This document shows positions 33,082-41,290 of a stretch of DNA of 64,000 nt, in pieces. Every line of letters begins with the position of its first letter. The first letter of the stretch is position 1. The DNA is taken from positions 3,574,501-3,638,500 of the forward strand of contig NZ_CP109007.1 in NCBI RefSeq assembly GCF_036226665.1, in the 5' to 3' direction. This DNA comes from Streptomyces sp. NBC_00691. GTDB lineage: Bacteria > Actinomycetota > Actinomycetes > Streptomycetales > Streptomycetaceae. Below the pieces are notes generated by a model that saw only the letters and a list, made by a program, of their open reading frames with translations, was not told where the DNA came from and made no database searches. A program made the translations under genes and the position numbers.

Positions 33082-33822
33082 GTGAACGGACCGGAGATCC
33101 ACATCAGCTTCGCCCCCGACCTGGGGCTCTTCGTCGCGGCCGACCGCCGCTCGGGCCGCACGCCCGTGACCACCGACGGCGCCTCCTCGCTCGGCCACGT
33201 CGTGGAGTCCCTCGGCGTGCCGCTCACCGAGGCAGGCCGGCTGCTGGTCGACGGACGGCCCGTCGACGTCTCCCACGTCCCCGCGGCGGGCGAGACCGTC
33301 GAGGTGGAGTCCGTCGCCCGCCCGCAGCCGGTACGACCCGGCGCACCCCTCAGGTTCCTGCTCGACGTGCACCTCGGCACGCTGGCCCGGCGGCTCCGGC
33401 TGCTCGGGGTGGACGCGGCCTACGAGAGCGAGGACATCGGCGACCCCGCCCTGGCCGCGCTCTCCGCGCGCGAGCGGCGCGTCATGCTCTCGCGCGACCG
33501 CGGCCTGCTCCGCCGCCGCGAGCTGTGGGCGGGGGCCTACGTCTACAGCGACCGGCCGGACGACCAGCTCCGCGACGTCCTGGAGCGCTTCGCCCCGCCA
33601 CTCGCGCCCTGGACACGGTGCACCGCGTGCAACGGGCGGCTGGGCGACGCCGACAAGGAGACCGTGCGCGAGCGCCTGGAGCACGGCACGGAGAAGTCGT
33701 ACGACGTGTTCGCCGAGTGCGTGGAGTGCGGCCGGGTCTACTGGCGCGGCGCCCACCACGCCCGTCTGGAGGCGATCGTCTCCGACGCGGTGCGCGAGTT
33801 CGGCGGCGTGACCGCCGGCTGA
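33082..33822 (+). CDS. Mut7-C RNase domain protein with an N-terminal ubiquitin-like domain
   Basis: A 246-residue protein of the common actinobacterial form: residues 1-80 are Mut7-C ubiquitin-like (ISFAPDLGLFVAADRRSG, GRPVDVSHVPAAGETVEVESV), and residues 85-246 a PIN-related Mut7-C domain (FLLDVHLGTLARRLRLLG, LSRDRGLLRRR) ending in a four-cysteine zinc-like site (CTACN ... CVECGRVYW). The family is predicted to be RNA-cleaving. GTG 33082 is the start. Confidence 0.88.
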   Translation: MNGPEIHISFAPDLGLFVAADRRSGRTPVTTDGASSLGHVVESLGVPLTEAGRLLVDGRPVDVSHVPAAGETVEVESVARPQPVRPGAPLRFLLDVHLGTLARRLRLLGVDAAYESEDIGDPALAALSARERRVMLSRDRGLLRRRELWAGAYVYSDRPDDQLRDVLERFAPPLAPWTRCTACNGRLGDADKETVRERLEHGTEKSYDVFAECVECGRVYWRGAHHARLEAIVSDAVREFGGVTAG

Positions 33823-33900
33823 GCCCACGCCTCTTCCTCAGGGACGCCGGGGGCCGACCGCCGAAGACGGCGCGCCTCCCGCCTCCGGACCCGTCCCTGG

Positions 33901-34386
33901 TCAGTCCAGGGCGCCGCCGCGCAGCCGTTCGATCTGCGTGGCGCTGATCTCCACGGTGCGCCGCATATGGGCGATGAGCAGGGCGAGCTCGGCGTCGCTG
34001 TAGACGTCGAACATCGTGCCCCAGGTGCTGTTGAGCTTGCGCCACAGGACGCCGAGTTCGGCGATCCGCTCGGGCACGAGGGCCACCAGGACCCGGCGCC
34101 GGTCCTCGGTGTCCCGGTGGCGCGTGACATAGCCGGACCGCTCCAGGCGGTCGACGAGCCGCGTCGCGGAGCCGGTGGTGAGCCCGGTCAGCTCGGCGAC
34201 CCGCCCGGTGGTCACCGGGCCCTCCTCCAGGCTGAGCAGGTTGAGGCACTGCACATCGGTCGGGTGGAGCCCCAGGTGGTCGGCGACGGCCTGGTTGAAC
34301 AGGGCGTACGCCGCCATGTAGCGGCGGGCCTCCCCGTACAGCTCGGTCATCAGCGTCTCGCGCCGGCCTGAACTCTTCTGCGTCAT
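33901..34386 (-). CDS. MarR-family transcriptional regulator
   Basis: A 161-residue winged-helix regulator of usual MarR length: HLGLHPTDVQCLNLLSLEEGPVTTGRVAELTGLTTGSATRLVDRLERSGYVTRHRDTEDRRRVLVALV. The wing motif is DTEDRRRVLV. An ATG at 34350 is a possible later start. It lies beside a TetR gene on the same strand, with a repeated 24-base unit between the two. Confidence 0.9.
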   Translation of the reverse strand: MTQKSSGRRETLMTELYGEARRYMAAYALFNQAVADHLGLHPTDVQCLNLLSLEEGPVTTGRVAELTGLTTGSATRLVDRLERSGYVTRHRDTEDRRRVLVALVPERIAELGVLWRKLNSTWGTMFDVYSDAELALLIAHMRRTVEISATQIERLRGGALD

Positions 34387-34435
34387 GCAGAGATCGTACG
34401 GACCAGGCACCGGCCCGCACCGGCCTCGCCCACCC

Positions 34436-34487
34436 GCGCCGCGGTCACCGTCAGGGCGCACAAGCGCCGCGGTCACCGTCAGGGCGC
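34436..34487. repeat. 24-base direct repeat spanning the TetR gene end
   Basis: The unit GCGCCGCGGTCACCGTCAGGGCGC occurs at 34436-34459 and again at 34464-34487. The right copy contains the TetR stop, and the left copy lies between TetR and MarR. It looks like a local duplication of the TetR gene end. Confidence 0.6.
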
Positions 34488-35039
34488 CTCGGCGGTCAGA
34501 TAGCGCTGCACGGTCGGACCCAGCCAGGCCACGATCTCCTCGGGCGTCATCTCGACGACGGGCGCCAGCCGCAGCACATAGCGGGTGAGCGCCATGCCGA
34601 GGATCTGGGACGCGACGAGCGCCGCCCGCCGGGGCGCTTCCGCCGGGTCGGGGCAGACGCCCCGGGTGACGGCGCCGAGCTGCTGGGCGAAGACCGCCCT
34701 CATCCGCTCCGCCCCCGCCTCGTTGGTGACCCCCACCCGCAGGAGCCCGGTCAGGACGTCGTCCCGTTCCCAGCGCTCCAGGAAGTGGGTGACCAGGACG
34801 GCCCCGATGTGCCGCGAGGGCAGGCCGCCCAGCTCGGGCAGGTTCAGCTCGATCTCCGAGGCCGCGGCGAACAGCCCCTCCTTGTTGCCGTAGTAGCGCA
34901 TGACCATCGACGGATCGATCCCGGCGTCCCGGGCGATGGCCCGGATGGTGGCGCGGTCGTATCCGTCGGAGGCGAAGCGCTCGCGGGCGGCCTCCAGGAT
35001 GGCGGCTCTGGTGGCGTCGGAACGGCGGGCGGTCGTCAT
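34479..35039 (-). CDS. TetR-family transcriptional regulator
   Basis: A 186-residue TetR regulator. The helix-turn-helix is TRAAILEAARERFASDGYDRATIRAIARDAGIDPSMVMRYYGNKEGLF at residues 8-57; the C-terminal ligand domain is unassigned (TetR_C-type). It diverges from a flavin monooxygenase across a 115-base region holding three near-identical 16-base palindromes. It therefore probably represses that gene and its own promoter. Confidence 0.93.
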   Translation of the reverse strand: MTTARRSDATRAAILEAARERFASDGYDRATIRAIARDAGIDPSMVMRYYGNKEGLFAAASEIELNLPELGGLPSRHIGAVLVTHFLERWERDDVLTGLLRVGVTNEAGAERMRAVFAQQLGAVTRGVCPDPAEAPRRAALVASQILGMALTRYVLRLAPVVEMTPEEIVAWLGPTVQRYLTAEAP

Positions 35040-35053
35040 ACCAACGACTGTAG

Positions 35054-35125
35054 GCCAACGGGCGTTGACATTCCATCGGGGACGCCCCTACAGTTGCCAA
35101 CAAGCGTTGACCAACAGCCGTTGGC
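35054..35125. promoter_or_regulatory. Three 16-base TetR operators (CCAAC-GTTG palindromes)
   Basis: Three copies of a CCAAC-N-GTTG palindrome: GCCAACGGGCGTTGAC (35054-35069), GCCAACAAGCGTTGAC (35096-35111) and ACCAACAGCCGTTGGC (35110-35125). The last two overlap. They fill the divergent promoter between TetR and the monooxygenase, the expected place for TetR binding. Confidence 0.75.
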
Positions 35126-35154
35126 AAACGGCCGTGGGCACCCTGGAGGCAGCC

Positions 35155-36606
35155 ATGAGCACCGCGGAGACACCCGAGACCACCCGGACCACCGATCCGA
35201 CGGACACCCAGGTCCTCGTCGTCGGCGCCGGCCCCACCGGCCTGCTCCTCGCCGGAGACCTGGCCGGCGCCGGCATCGACGTCACCCTCGTCGAGCGCCG
35301 CCCGCACGGCCTCGCCAACATGACCCGTGCCTTCGGCGTCCATGCCCGCACCCTGGAGCAGCTCGACGCCCGCGGCCTCGCGGACGAGCTCGTCGCCACC
35401 GGCACGACCCTCGGCACCGCCCGCCTCTTCGGCCGGCTGGACCTCGACCTCACCCGGCTGCCCAGCCGCTTCAACCACCTGCTCGTCACCCCGCAGTACG
35501 AGGTCGAGCGCCTCCTGGAGCGCCGGGCCGTCGCCGCCGGGGTCACCTTCCGGTACGGCACGGAGCTGCGGGGCCTGCGCCAGGACGCCGACGCCGTGAC
35601 GGCGGACTTCACCGGCCCCGACGGAGCACCGCTCACCCTCACCGCCCGCCACCTGGTCGGCACGGACGGAGTCCGCAGCGCCGTCCGCACCGCCCTGGGC
35701 CTGCCCTTCCCCGGCGGATCCGTGATCCGCTCCCTCGTCCTCGCCGATGTCCGCCTCGCCGAGGAGCCCACCGACGCGTTCAGCGTCAGCGGCTCCGGCG
35801 ACACCTTCGCCTTCCTCGCCCCCTTCGGCGACGGCTGGTACCGCGTGATGGGCTGGAGCCGCACCCGTCAGGTCCCCGAGACCGAACCCGTCGACCTGGA
35901 CGAGGTCCGCGACATCGCCCGCCGCGCGCTCGGCACCGACCTCGGCATGCACGACCCCCGCTGGATCTCCCGCTTCCACAGCGACGAGCGCCAGGTCCCC
36001 TCGTACCGCGTGGGCCGGGTCCTCCTCGCCGGCGACGCCGCCCATGTCCACTCCCCCGCCGGCGGCCAGGGCATGAACACCGGCCTGCAGGACGCCGCCA
36101 ACCTCTCCTGGAAGCTCACCGCCGTCCTGCGCGGCGACGCGCCCGATCCCGAGGCGCTCCTCGACAGCTACCACTCCGAGCGCCACCCCGTCGGCGCCGC
36201 CGTGCTCCGCACCAGCGGCGCGCTCGTGCGCCTCGCGATGGCCCACACCCCGCTCACCCGCGCCGCCCGCTCCCTCGCCACCCGGCTCCTGGGCGTCCTA
36301 CGACCCGCCTCCACCCGCGCCATGGGCATGATCAGCGGACTCGGCATCGCGTACGCGCCCCCGGCGGGCTCGCGGCGCCCCGCGGGCCGCCGCGCACCGG
36401 ATGCGCGACTGCGCGAAGGCCGTCTCTACGAGCTGCTGCGGGCGGGCGAGTTCGTCCTGATCACCCCGCAGGGCGAGGCCCCGGCCCTGCCCGCGACCGC
36501 CCCCGTCTCCCCCGCGCGCCTGGTACGGGCCACCTGGACGGACCCGACGCGCAGAACCGCGGTCCTCGTCCGCCCCGACGGCTACGTCCACTGGACGCGC
36601 GACTGA
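35155..36606 (+). CDS. FAD-dependent aromatic monooxygenase (PHBH-like)
   Basis: A 483-residue class A flavin monooxygenase. Motifs in order: QVLVVGAGPTGLLLAGDLA (Rossmann FAD site, residues 19-37), LVGTDGVRSAVR (DG motif) and RVLLAGDAAHVHSPAGGQGMNTGLQDA (GD motif). Related proteins hydroxylate phenols, polyketides or rifampicin. The C-terminal 60-70 residues are short relative to thioredoxin-like extensions in some relatives. It is probably induced by an aromatic compound through the divergent TetR. Confidence 0.92.
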   Translation: MSTAETPETTRTTDPTDTQVLVVGAGPTGLLLAGDLAGAGIDVTLVERRPHGLANMTRAFGVHARTLEQLDARGLADELVATGTTLGTARLFGRLDLDLTRLPSRFNHLLVTPQYEVERLLERRAVAAGVTFRYGTELRGLRQDADAVTADFTGPDGAPLTLTARHLVGTDGVRSAVRTALGLPFPGGSVIRSLVLADVRLAEEPTDAFSVSGSGDTFAFLAPFGDGWYRVMGWSRTRQVPETEPVDLDEVRDIARRALGTDLGMHDPRWISRFHSDERQVPSYRVGRVLLAGDAAHVHSPAGGQGMNTGLQDAANLSWKLTAVLRGDAPDPEALLDSYHSERHPVGAAVLRTSGALVRLAMAHTPLTRAARSLATRLLGVLRPASTRAMGMISGLGIAYAPPAGSRRPAGRRAPDARLREGRLYELLRAGEFVLITPQGEAPALPATAPVSPARLVRATWTDPTRRTAVLVRPDGYVHWTRD

Positions 36607-36627
36607 GCGGACACCACCGGAACACCG

Positions 36628-37110
36628 TCAGAAGACGTAGGGATCCCCGGTGGCGAGCACCAGCACCTGATGCCGGTCGTTCCGCGAATTCCGGTCGGTG
36701 GCCCCGTCCCGCCAGGCGGTCGTGATGTCCACGGTCAGTTCGTCCGGAAGGCCCGCCGTCCGCAGATCGAGCGCCAGCTCACCGGCACCCCCCGTCGCGG
36801 GCAGCTCGCCCGTCCGGCAGGAGACCACCCGGTCACTGCTCCACAGACAGGCCTCCGGCAGCTCCTGGCTCCCCGCCATCGGCACGGAGAAGGCGAGCCG
36901 CACCGTCGCCTGGGCCAGATCGGCGGGACCGAAGTTCTCACTCACCAGCCAGACCCCGACCCGCCCGTCCCAGAGGGAGACATGACCGTGGTGGGACACA
37001 TCCGCCTCGGGCCCCACCACCGGCCCCGCGGCACCGGCACTCACGCCCGCGCCCATCACCACCGCGGCCGCGAGAGCGACCCCGAGCACAGCCTTTCGCA
37101 ATCCACGCAT
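36628..37110 (-). CDS. Secreted protein of unknown function
   Basis: A 160-residue protein with a clear signal peptide (MRGLRKAVLGVALAAAVVMGAGVSAGAAG) and a mature beta-rich domain (VSLWDGRVGVWLVSENFGPADLAQATVRLAFS, DLRTAGLPDELTVDITTAWRDGATD). The start at 37110 is preferred over upstream in-frame codons because it opens the signal peptide. It is convergent with the monooxygenase. The mature domain looks like a CARDB/Ig-like module but no family is firmly recognised. Confidence 0.8.
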   Translation of the reverse strand: MRGLRKAVLGVALAAAVVMGAGVSAGAAGPVVGPEADVSHHGHVSLWDGRVGVWLVSENFGPADLAQATVRLAFSVPMAGSQELPEACLWSSDRVVSCRTGELPATGGAGELALDLRTAGLPDELTVDITTAWRDGATDRNSRNDRHQVLVLATGDPYVF

Positions 37111-37276
37111 AGACCCAAAATACCCACACATCATCTGACATTCTGACAATCCATCAGTCAGCGTGTCTCCTCCGGGCGGGTCACCCCCCGCACTCACCGC
37201 GCCCCCCGGGATCGCCGCCGCCTATCCTGGCCGGGCGATCGACGTAATCGACCATCTGCGCGAGGAGCACGACGTC

Positions 37277-38041
37277 ATGACTGCCCCCGGTACCCCCATC
37301 GCCGTCATCACCGGAGCGAGCAGCGGAATCGGCGCCGCCACGGCCAGGCAGCTCGCCGCCGCCGGCTACCGCGTGGTCCTCACCGCCCGGCGCAAGGACC
37401 GCATCGAGGAACTGGCCGCCGAGATCAACGAGGCCGGCCACCAGGCCGCCGCCTACGCCCTCGACGTCACCGACCGCGCCGCCGTCGACGAGTTCGCCAC
37501 GGCCTTCCAGACCCTCGCCGTCCTCGTCAACAACGCCGGCGGCGCCCTCGGCGCCGACCCCGTCGCCACCGGCGACCCGGCCGACTGGCGCCAGATGTAC
37601 GAGGTCAACGTCATCGGCACGCTGAACGTGACGCAGGCCCTGCTCCCCGCCCTCACCGCGAGCGGCGACGGCACGGTCGTCGTCCTCTCCTCCACCGCCG
37701 GCCACTCCACCTACGAGGGCGGCGCCGGCTACGTCGTCGCGAAGAACGGCGCCCGCGTCCTGGCCGAGACCCTCCGCCTGGAGATCGTCGGCACCCCGGT
37801 CCGCGTCATCGAGATCGCCCCCGGCATGGTCAAGACGGACGAGTTCGCCACCACCCGCTTCCGCGGCGACACCGAGAAGGCCGCCAAGGTCTACGCCGGC
37901 GTGGCCGACCCCCTCACCGCGGACGACGTGGCCGACACCATCACCTGGGCCTGCACCCGCCCCCCGCACGTCAACATCGACCTCCTGGTCGTCCGCCCCC
38001 GAGCCCAGGCCTCCAACACCAAGGTCCACCGCGAGCTCTGA
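37277..38041 (+). CDS. Short-chain dehydrogenase/reductase (SDR)
   Basis: A 254-residue classical SDR. TGASSGIG at residues 12-19 binds NAD(P), NNAGG follows in the middle, and the catalytic triad is visible as SSTAGHSTYEGGAGYVVAKN (Ser, Tyr-x-x-x-Lys). The family resembles YdfG-like serine dehydrogenases/oxidoreductases with broad alcohol substrates. ATG 37277 follows GAGGAG; the longer upstream frame is unconserved. Confidence 0.92.
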   Translation: MTAPGTPIAVITGASSGIGAATARQLAAAGYRVVLTARRKDRIEELAAEINEAGHQAAAYALDVTDRAAVDEFATAFQTLAVLVNNAGGALGADPVATGDPADWRQMYEVNVIGTLNVTQALLPALTASGDGTVVVLSSTAGHSTYEGGAGYVVAKNGARVLAETLRLEIVGTPVRVIEIAPGMVKTDEFATTRFRGDTEKAAKVYAGVADPLTADDVADTITWACTRPPHVNIDLLVVRPRAQASNTKVHREL

Positions 38042-38139
38042 CACCACGGCGCCGACGTCCACGTTCGGGTGAACCACCCGGATCACCCGAACGACGCCCG
38101 CACGCGCGCCCTAACGTCGAGGACAACTCCATACAGAAC

Positions 38140-38175
38140 GGCCCTCGGCAGGGATTGCACTCCCGACCGAGGGCC
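38140..38175 (+). promoter_or_regulatory. Two-stage RNA leader hairpin upstream of the LAGLIDADG gene
   Basis: A 36-base structure: outer stem GGCCCTCGG (38140-38148) with CCGAGGGCC (38167-38175), an internal CA/GA loop, inner stem GGGA (38151-38154) with TCCC (38161-38164), and a six-base TTGCAC loop. It ends 26 bases before the ATG of the endonuclease-like gene and is followed by AAGGAAGAG. It is placed as a leader, but a terminator role cannot be excluded. Confidence 0.6.
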
Positions 38176-38201
38176 TCACCAGAAGGAAGAGACGACTTCC
38201 C

Positions 38202-38810
38202 ATGGCTGAACAGGACACTAGCGCGCCCGCGCTCTTCGATGTGAGCGCCCTTACGCCGACGTTCATGGACCTCCGAGACCCCGAGTACGCCTACATGTTC
38301 GGCTTCCTTCAAGCCGACGGGCACCTGTCCCGCGGAACCGGCCAGAAGGGCAGGCTGACCGCCGAGATCAACGTGCGGGACATCGCCATCCTCCGCGTCT
38401 CCCTCACCACTGCCAGCACCGCGATCGGCGCCTACCTGTGCCACTACGCGAAGAAGGTCACCGGTGCTGAACGCATGATCAGGCGGAATGCTCGCGACGG
38501 AATCTACAACGTCCTGTACACAAAGGAAGCTGCCGTACTGCTGGCCGAGCACCTGTACTACCCCGGCTGCCTAGCCCTGGAGCGCAAGAAGAGTGCCGCC
38601 GCCTCCCTCACCTCGTGGGTGCGTCCTCCCGGGATGAAGGTTCGACCTCCCCGTAGGCCATGGACTGCCGCGGAAGACCGCGTCCTGCTCGCGGCACCCA
38701 CGCCGGCTCACGCGGCCGCGAAACTGGGCCGCTCCCGGAAGAGCTGTCAGGTGCGCCGATGGCGCCTGGTCAACGGCATCGCGACGTCCACGACTCCAAG
38801 GAGCCTCTAG
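38202..38810 (+). CDS. LAGLIDADG homing-endonuclease-like protein with a SANT/Myb-like C-terminal domain
   Basis: A 202-residue protein. Residues 28-140 contain a single LAGLIDADG motif (YMFGFLQADGHLSRGTGQKG) and the typical later helix (LYYPGCLALERKKSAA), so it should work as a homodimer. Residues 150-190 (RPWTAAEDRVLLAA ... KLGRSRKSCQVRRWRL) form a SANT/Myb-like DNA-binding domain. Codon use is less GC-biased than in the neighbours, suggesting transfer. It is free-standing, not in an intron or intein. It is convergent with rtcB; whether it cuts DNA or RNA is not shown. Confidence 0.8.
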   Translation: MAEQDTSAPALFDVSALTPTFMDLRDPEYAYMFGFLQADGHLSRGTGQKGRLTAEINVRDIAILRVSLTTASTAIGAYLCHYAKKVTGAERMIRRNARDGIYNVLYTKEAAVLLAEHLYYPGCLALERKKSAAASLTSWVRPPGMKVRPPRRPWTAAEDRVLLAAPTPAHAAAKLGRSRKSCQVRRWRLVNGIATSTTPRSL

Positions 38811-38819
38811 CCCATGCCC

Positions 38820-38852
38820 GAACGGCCCCGGCATGACGTGCCGGGGCCGTTC
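38820..38852. terminator. Bidirectional terminator between the LAGLIDADG gene and rtcB
   Basis: A perfect 14-bp inverted repeat (GAACGGCCCCGGCA and its complement) with a TGACG loop, 10 bases after the endonuclease-like gene and 20 bases beyond the rtcB stop. Confidence 0.85.
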
Positions 38853-38872
38853 GATGCCCTCACTGCCGAGCC

Positions 38873-40066
38873 TCAGCCCTTGATGCAGATGAACTGCTTC
38901 AGCTTGGCGACCACCTCGACGAGGTCCCGCTGCTGCGCCATGACCTGCTCGATCGGCTTGTAGGCGCCCGGGATCTCGTCCACGACGCCGGAGTCCTTCC
39001 GGCACTCGACGCCTCGCGTCTGCTCTTCAAGATCACGCACGGTGAAGCGCCGTTTCGCCGCGCTCCTGCTCATCCTGCGCCCCGCGCCGTGCGAGGCGGA
39101 GTTGAAGGCCTTCTCGTTGCCGAGCCCCTTCACGATGTACGAGCTGGTACCCATCGACCCCGGGATGATCCCGAAGTCGCCACTGCCGGCCCGAATCGCA
39201 CCCTTCCGCGTGACCAGCAGGTCCATGCCCTCGTACCGCTCCTCCGCCACGTAGTTGTGATGACAGGAGATCTCGGTCTCGAAGGACACCTTCGCCTTCC
39301 GGAACTCCTTGCGGATCACCTCCTTCAGGAGCGCCATCATGATCGCGCGGTTGTACTTCGCGTACTCCTGAGCCCAGTAGAGATCATTGCGATAGTCCGC
39401 CATCTGCGGCGTGTCAGAGACGAACACCGCCAGGTCCCGGTCGACCAAGCCCTGGTTGTGGGGGAGCTTCTGGGCAATGCCGATGTGGTGCTCGGCGAGT
39501 TCCTTGCCGATGTTGCGGGAGCCCGAGTGGAGCATCAGCCAGACCGAACCTGACTCATCAAGACAGACTTCAATCATGTGATTGCCGCTTCCGAGCGTCC
39601 CCATCTGCTGCCGCGCCCGTTCCTGTCGGAACTTGACCGCGTCGGCGACCCCGTCGAACCGCGACCAGAAGTCGTCCCACCCCGACGTCGGGAACTGGTA
39701 GAGCCGCCCCGGGTCCACCTCCGACCGGTGCAGGCCCCGGCCCACCGGAATCGCCTGCTCGATCTTCGAGCGGAGCCTCGACAGGTCACCCGGCAGGTCG
39801 TTCGCCGTCAGCGAGGACTTGACCGCCGACATGCCGCAGCCGATGTCCACACCGACCGCCGCGGGACAGACCGCCCCCTGCATCGCGATCACCGAACCGA
39901 CCGTCGCGCCCTTGCCGTAGTGCACGTCGGGCATCACGGCGAGGCCCTTGATCCACGGCAGCGTCGCCACGTTCTGCAGCTGCTGCATGGCACCGCCCTC
40001 CACCGTGGCGGGATCGGCCCACATCCGGATCGGAACTTTCGCCCCCGGTACCTCTACGTACGACAT
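38873..40066 (-). CDS. rtcB: RNA 3'-phosphate ligase RtcB
   Basis: RtcB joins RNA 2',3'-cyclic-phosphate or 3'-phosphate ends to 5'-OH ends with GTP and Mn, repairing or splicing RNA. The 397-residue protein carries the metal Cys77 in VGVDIGCGMS, GSGNHMIEV, LHSGSRNIG, SCHHNY and the guanylated-His motif SHGAGRRMSR. The ATG at 40066 follows GAGGGAG. It is intact and has no intein. It is flanked by a hairpin-led homing-endonuclease-like gene, and its base composition seems lower in GC than the neighbours, so the two may have travelled together. No archease or RtcA gene is nearby. Confidence 0.95.
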   Translation of the reverse strand: MSYVEVPGAKVPIRMWADPATVEGGAMQQLQNVATLPWIKGLAVMPDVHYGKGATVGSVIAMQGAVCPAAVGVDIGCGMSAVKSSLTANDLPGDLSRLRSKIEQAIPVGRGLHRSEVDPGRLYQFPTSGWDDFWSRFDGVADAVKFRQERARQQMGTLGSGNHMIEVCLDESGSVWLMLHSGSRNIGKELAEHHIGIAQKLPHNQGLVDRDLAVFVSDTPQMADYRNDLYWAQEYAKYNRAIMMALLKEVIRKEFRKAKVSFETEISCHHNYVAEERYEGMDLLVTRKGAIRAGSGDFGIIPGSMGTSSYIVKGLGNEKAFNSASHGAGRRMSRSAAKRRFTVRDLEEQTRGVECRKDSGVVDEIPGAYKPIEQVMAQQRDLVEVVAKLKQFICIKG

Positions 40067-40240
40067 ACTCCCTCGATTCCCCCGAAAAGTCTGATAACGC
40101 AAAAACCGGCGCCAAAGCCCGTACAGGTGACAGCGGACCGGCATCAACAGCTGCGTGTGCGATAGACATTGTGTCCATCGGCCGGGTTCGCGCGGCAAAC
40201 AGTTTTCGGGAAAGACCTCGGGAGAAGGGAGCCTGGGAGC

Positions 40241-41203
40241 GTGCAGCGAAAGAGGTACACCCCCGGCCGCACCGGGTCCACGGCTCGTACCGCCGTCGTC
40301 CTCACACTCGGCCTCGGCCTCGGAATCGGCCTCACGGGCTGCTCGTCCGGCACCCCGGCCGACGACATCGCCGTCGACGCCAAGGCCGGCCCCGCCGCGC
40401 CCGTCGCACCCCCGGGCCGCTACCGCACGCTCTTCGAGCCCTGCGGCGCCGTCCCCCAGGCGACGCTCAAGGACCTGCTCCCGGGCGCCGCCGCCCTCGC
40501 CGACGCCGAGCGCGACAAGGCGTACCGCGGCGTCGCCTCCGTGACGTACGACACCGACCGGCGGGTGGGCTGCACCTGGAAGGCCGACACCCCGGACATC
40601 TCGCACCGGCTGATGCTCGACATCGAGCGGGTGGTCTCGTACGACACCGCCGTCAGCGACGACGACAGGGCGCAGGAGGTGTACGTCCGCAAGCAGCTCG
40701 CGGCGGGCATCCCGCTGCCCCCGACCGCCCCGCCGACCACCACCCCGCCCACGACGACGCCCTCGGCCCCGGCGTCACCGGGCAGCCCCACGGCGAGCGG
40801 CCCGCCCCCGGGCACGCCCCAGAGCCCGACCCGGGCGGCGACCGGGACGGCGGGTGCGGCGACCAAGCCCGGCGACGCCGCCGACGCCCCCTCGGGCAAG
40901 ACCCCCACCGGGGCCACCGCGCCCTCCTCCGGAGCCACGCCCTCGGGCCCCTCCCCGACCGGGCTCGAACCCCGCGTCCTCGAAGGCCTCGGGAACGTCG
41001 CGTACCTCGACGACGCCCTGACCACGGTCGGCGCGAACGGCCATCAGCGGGCCGTCAGCGTGGTGTTCCGCACATCCAACGTCATCGTGACCGTCTCCTA
41101 CCGGGAGCAGACGACCGGTTCCGCCGAGGCCCCCGACAGCATGGAGCTGCAGGAAAAGGCCCGGAACCTGGCCCGGCTGCTCGCCGAACGGCTGGAGGAG
41201 TAG
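40241..41203 (+). CDS. DUF3558-type lipoprotein with Pro/Thr-rich linker
   Basis: A 320-residue lipoprotein starting GTG 40241 with signal and lipobox LGIGLTGCSS. A DUF3558-like region (EPCGAVPQATLKDLLPG ... VGCTWKADTPD) is interrupted by an approximately 90-residue Pro/Thr/Ser/Ala-rich linker (PTTTPPTTTPSAPASPGSP), then a domain ending in a VVFRTSNVIVTVSYREQ strand. Function unknown; DUF3558 proteins are surface lipoproteins of actinobacteria. It is followed by a second related lipoprotein. Confidence 0.82.
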   Translation: MQRKRYTPGRTGSTARTAVVLTLGLGLGIGLTGCSSGTPADDIAVDAKAGPAAPVAPPGRYRTLFEPCGAVPQATLKDLLPGAAALADAERDKAYRGVASVTYDTDRRVGCTWKADTPDISHRLMLDIERVVSYDTAVSDDDRAQEVYVRKQLAAGIPLPPTAPPTTTPPTTTPSAPASPGSPTASGPPPGTPQSPTRAATGTAGAATKPGDAADAPSGKTPTGATAPSSGATPSGPSPTGLEPRVLEGLGNVAYLDDALTTVGANGHQRAVSVVFRTSNVIVTVSYREQTTGSAEAPDSMELQEKARNLARLLAERLEE

Positions 41204-41290
41204 CGGTTCGCATCCGCTCCGTGAGCGGACGGACACCACGTAACGTGTCGGCGTACCGGCCGGACCGTACGACAAGCGACTGAAGGAACC

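Noticed and set aside
37163..37276. Longer N terminus for the SDR
   Set aside because: The upstream 38 residues are Pro/Ala-rich and lack the SDR fold; GAGGAG precedes ATG 37277.
38873..40066. An intein in RtcB, suggested by the neighbouring LAGLIDADG gene
   Set aside because: RtcB is contiguous with all motifs in order and no inserted segment; the endonuclease-like gene is separate.
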